Positions 60,820-64,000 of a stretch of DNA of 64,000 bases are shown here, piece after piece (position 1 is the stretch's first letter; each line of letters opens with the position of its first letter). Made by a program: the position numbers and the translations under genes. The DNA is taken from assembly GCF_910596095.1 (NCBI RefSeq), contig NC_056539.1:22621001-22685000 (forward strand), given 5' to 3'. Source of the DNA: Thunnus maccoyii. Its lineage: Eukaryota; Chordata; Actinopteri; Scombriformes; Scombridae. Below the pieces are notes generated by a model, which had not been told where the DNA came from, made no database searches, and worked only from the letters and a program-made list of their open reading frames with translations.

Positions 60820-62345
60820 CTCTGAAACAGCTAATAAGTTTGCAGTATACCCACTTGCTACAACTGTTGAAATGTACGTACTGTATATAAGGCAGCGTAG
60901 GTCACAATATGATCATCAGTCTATATAATCACCATGGAGTCATATGGGAGGATGAGGATATTTCTGCCCACATCATCTTATTTACTGTTGTACTGAAATC
61001 TGTTGTCCCTCTACGGCATAGAGGGCGGCTAAACTTTGGTTTCAGCGGGAACATAATCATTTAATCTGCAGCATAATACCGTAAAAATAGTTTGACGTCT
61101 GTGCCCTCCCACTGGCCAAAGAGAAACCAACTGCTCTGTGGGGAGTAGAGCCTCTTAATTGCTATTTTGGAGACATCTACGACTGCATAAATAAACAGTA
61201 ATCTCGGCTCACTCTTCTTTCTATTCACCCCATTTCACCGTGTATTATTGACATGAAGGTGAATAGCTGTGACGAGATGAAAGATCAGCTCTTTCTTTTG
61301 TGTCTCTCCCCGACCTTCATATCCTGAATGCGCAGAACACTCCGGCTTTGTGTCACTTTCACAATTTGTGACGGCAGTAAGTTATCAGTCAGACTCCTAC
61401 GAGAGGAGCTGACCTTCAGATAAGTGCCGTCATTTAACACACACATCCAGAGCTCGCTTTATTCTCGTTGTCAGTTAGGCTTATAGTGGATTATTTTACA
61501 AATCAAAGATCCAAATTAGATGCTTGGTGAGTTGCTCAACAAAATATCTGATCAAAGGGAACATAAATTTAAAGATTCTCAGTTTTGCTCCAAAGCTTTC
61601 CTCACTGTGTGCCAATGTAAGACACTTGGGGCAGTGTATAAGTTCTGTTGTGGTTTATGCTGCAAATTTGGTGACTTGCTGAACAGTTATGAGTTAGCGT
61701 TTCCCCTCGCTGTGCTGTTTTTGGTATGTAGTTGTAGCGTGTAATGTTGCTGGACTGGGCCAGACACTTTCGCTGGCTCAGGAATGTAGACACGAGGCTG
61801 CTGTCTCTCAGAGGTCAAAGGAAACAGACCCTTAAAGGAGAAATACTTTCAGAGGAATAAAGTGAAATCTGCCAAAACAATAGCCCCCAGAGGCTATGAA
61901 AACACTGCAGAGTTACAATTATGTGTTGTCTTAATGCACAGATGGTGAAAAAGATGATCTGTTGATGCTTTCATCTAGACTAAAATTTATTGTTGAATGG
62001 ATGCAGAAACCAGGACAAACCCCGGCTTACTGGTCAACACCTGTTATTTAACCTGACATGCTGAAAATACAGTTCTATGATAACTTTAGGATTATTATAG
62101 TTACTGTTATGATATTTCTATCATCAACTATAATTAGTAAATACTGACAGCAGCTTCTTGCCCATTCAGTTATAAGGTTTGCTTGTTTCAATTAGAAAAA
62201 TACTTGAAACTTATTGAAGATTGTGAGTTTTTGTGTTAATTTTTCATGAGGCGACTAAGTAATGAAATGAAATCCAATAATAAAAGATTTGAAGCTGCAG
62301 CTGTGGATCTGGTTATGTAATGGTGATGACCAGGTAATTTTCCAT
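60820..62345. other. Presumed intronic or intergenic DNA with no recognised feature
   Basis: No exon with matching acceptor, donor and protein-like frame was found on either strand, and no clear repeat end. Confidence 0.5.
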
Positions 62346-62349
62346 GACC

Positions 62350-62678
62350 AGATCTGCAAATTCTTTTCATTATCACATAATCTGCTGATTATTCTCTCGA
62401 GTAATTGATTAGTTGTTAGTCTAAAATTTTCACAAAAATAGCTGATCACATTTTGCTTGAGCCCGGGGTGACATCTTTGAACTGCATGTTTGTGTCAAAA
62501 ACCCAAATTATCTACCCCAGAATATGAGAACTAGCAAAAATGTACATTGTGGGAACTGTAACCAGTGACATTTCTGCTTGAAATATAATCTAAACAATTA
62601 ATCATTCGTCGAAATTGTTGCAGATTCACTTTTTGCTGATTGACAAGTTGACAAAGTGACTAATTGTTTCAACTCTAG
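62350..62678. mobile_element. Non-autonomous hAT-like element, copy D, diverged
   Basis: TTCTTTTCATTATCACATAA, TCTCGAGTAATTGATTAGTT and GTCTAAAATTTTCAC follow the order of copy A, ending near GTGACTAATTGTTTCAACTC. Confidence 0.5.
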
Positions 62679-62938
62679 CTACAACTAATTAATATCAATT
62701 CATTGATTAATTGTTTAATCTGCAAGAAGGTTAGGAACTAATGAATAACGCCCATCACAAGTTCCCAGAGCACAAAATATATTAAAAAACAGAGAGAAGC
62801 AGCAAATCCTCACATTTGAGAAGCTGGAGCCAGAGAATTGTTGGCATTTTTGCTTGATAAATGACTTAAATGACTGTTTCTGGTTTATTTTCTGTTGATC
62901 GACTCATCGATTAATGAATGAATTGTTTCAGCACTACA
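62679..62938. mobile_element. Non-autonomous hAT-like element, copy E, internally deleted
   Basis: Begins AGCTACAACTAATTAATATC, keeps CTCACATTTGAGAAGCTGGA and CATCGATTAATGAATGAATT, and ends TGTTTCAGCACTAC. It is directly adjacent to copy D, so the pair is a tandem or nested insertion. Confidence 0.5.
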
Positions 62939-62944
62939 TTACAC

Positions 62945-64000
62945 ACAGTGCTTGTTAGTGAAAGTAGTATTACAGTGTGAGAGCAGTATAATCAGATTGA
63001 TATTGTATGTAAAGCAGTAACACAGTCATGTAACACTACTAATGAAAATTTAACATTTTTGTTTTTTTCCTTTGGCACAAGGAAGACTCAGCCAATCACA
63101 ACAATCATTATTTTTTAATTTCTCTTTCCGCTATGATGCTCGTAAGTGTTGATCTGTGGTTACGCAATGCACGGAACAAAGATTCACAGAAATGTAATAG
63201 CCTACATATCTCTGATAAACAGGATACATAAAGGGAGATAAAACATTGTGATACAGCAGCAGTACTTTCTGACCTTATTACTAGATTTTGCTGTTGGATT
63301 AATCATTACTGATTATTTTTTGTGAAACACTTTCTGCTGTTATCAACTTCTGATGAAATATGATATGAAAAATGCATTTTGGTGCTAGTGTAGTTGACTG
63401 GAGCCTTGCATGACACCCCACTGTGTATAAGGTTATTTCTATATGTATATATCTATATATCTATATCTATATATGTCTTAATATAGCTGCTCTTTATTTG
63501 ACCCTTGCTCACCCTCTTAGTCATCTCATCCCTCCTCAGATCTCCTGCAGACCCTCAGCTTTACTGTTTAAGTGAGAAACATTGGCTTTTAAGTACAACC
63601 AATTGGATTTTTTGGCAGCAAGTTTTGCAGCTTCACCCTCCCCCCAGGCTATTTACAGCCAGCTGAGCTTATAGTCTCTATTATTGGCAGGTCGAGAAGT
63701 ATTTTTTTCAAGTACAAAAACGACTGGTTGGGTCTGTCTGCAGGGCCAGACAGAGAGGGGGGGTGCAGCTTCTGTTTCACACATCAGGGATTCAGGGTGG
63801 TGAATGGGTGCTGAGGTTAAGAAGAGAGATGAAGAGAGCAGTGAGGATTAGAAAGTGATGACTTGGGGCAAACACACACACACAGACTGAGACAGACAGA
63901 AAATCTGCAGTATGTGTTTGTGTGTGTGTGGAGGCAACTCGACACTGAGTAAGAAATACATTTTTAAAATGTATATACTGAAAGCCACTGAGCATTTTCT
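62945..64000. other. Presumed intronic or intergenic DNA with no recognised feature
   Basis: Contains an ATCTATAT simple repeat (about 63440-63475) and short CA and TG runs (63870-63930). No supportable exon. Confidence 0.5.

Overview
The window is a piece of a teleost fish genome, probably a percomorph. Its genes carry many introns and vertebrate-like proteins. Between the exons lie short interspersed elements, CA/TG microsatellites and LINE 3-prime tails of the kinds common in spiny-rayed fish. No prokaryotic, viral or CRISPR material is visible.

Layout. Positions 1-3410 hold the last five exons of rnf213 (+). Positions 5671-9950 hold lsm4 (-). After a 1.5 kb divergent spacer comes pgpep1 (+, CDS 11448-18084), followed by a PIF/Harbinger-like element and about 5 kb of 3-prime UTR-like or intergenic DNA. 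upf1 (+, CDS 24184-37904 in 23 coding exons, then an intron just after the stop and a 3 kb 3-prime UTR) ends tail to tail with ddx49 (-, CDS 42062-49947, 13 exons). Positions 50.1-55 kb are intergenic. Near 55.5 kb a CpG-containing stretch ends in a start codon followed directly by a splice donor. I tentatively read this as exon 1 of a Homer-family gene, because HOMER3 neighbours DDX49 in human. Positions 55.5-64 kb would then be mostly its first intron. That stretch is packed with mobile-element remnants and holds two minus-strand exons of a gene I do not recognise.

Gene models. I traced complete splice structures for lsm4 (143 aa), pgpep1 (210 aa), upf1 (1099 aa) and ddx49 (479 aa). All are intact, keep frame across every junction and retain their catalytic motifs. 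One ddx49 intron needs a GC donor.

Function. Three of the genes act in RNA metabolism: Lsm4 (U6 snRNP and decapping ring), Upf1 (nonsense-mediated decay) and Ddx49 (nucleolar helicase). LSM4, PGPEP1, UPF1, DDX49 and HOMER3 are all on human 19p13.11, so the block is conserved synteny rather than a built operon. rnf213 is on 17q in human and is the outsider. I found no convincing new biological system. The best leads are regulatory and RNA-level: a TG repeat serving as the polypyrimidine tract of the ddx49 DEAD-box exon, the GC-AG intron, the post-stop intron and long UTR of upf1, a structured intronic RNA candidate in upf1, a 51-bp minisatellite abutting ddx49 exon 1, and the unidentified minus-strand exons.
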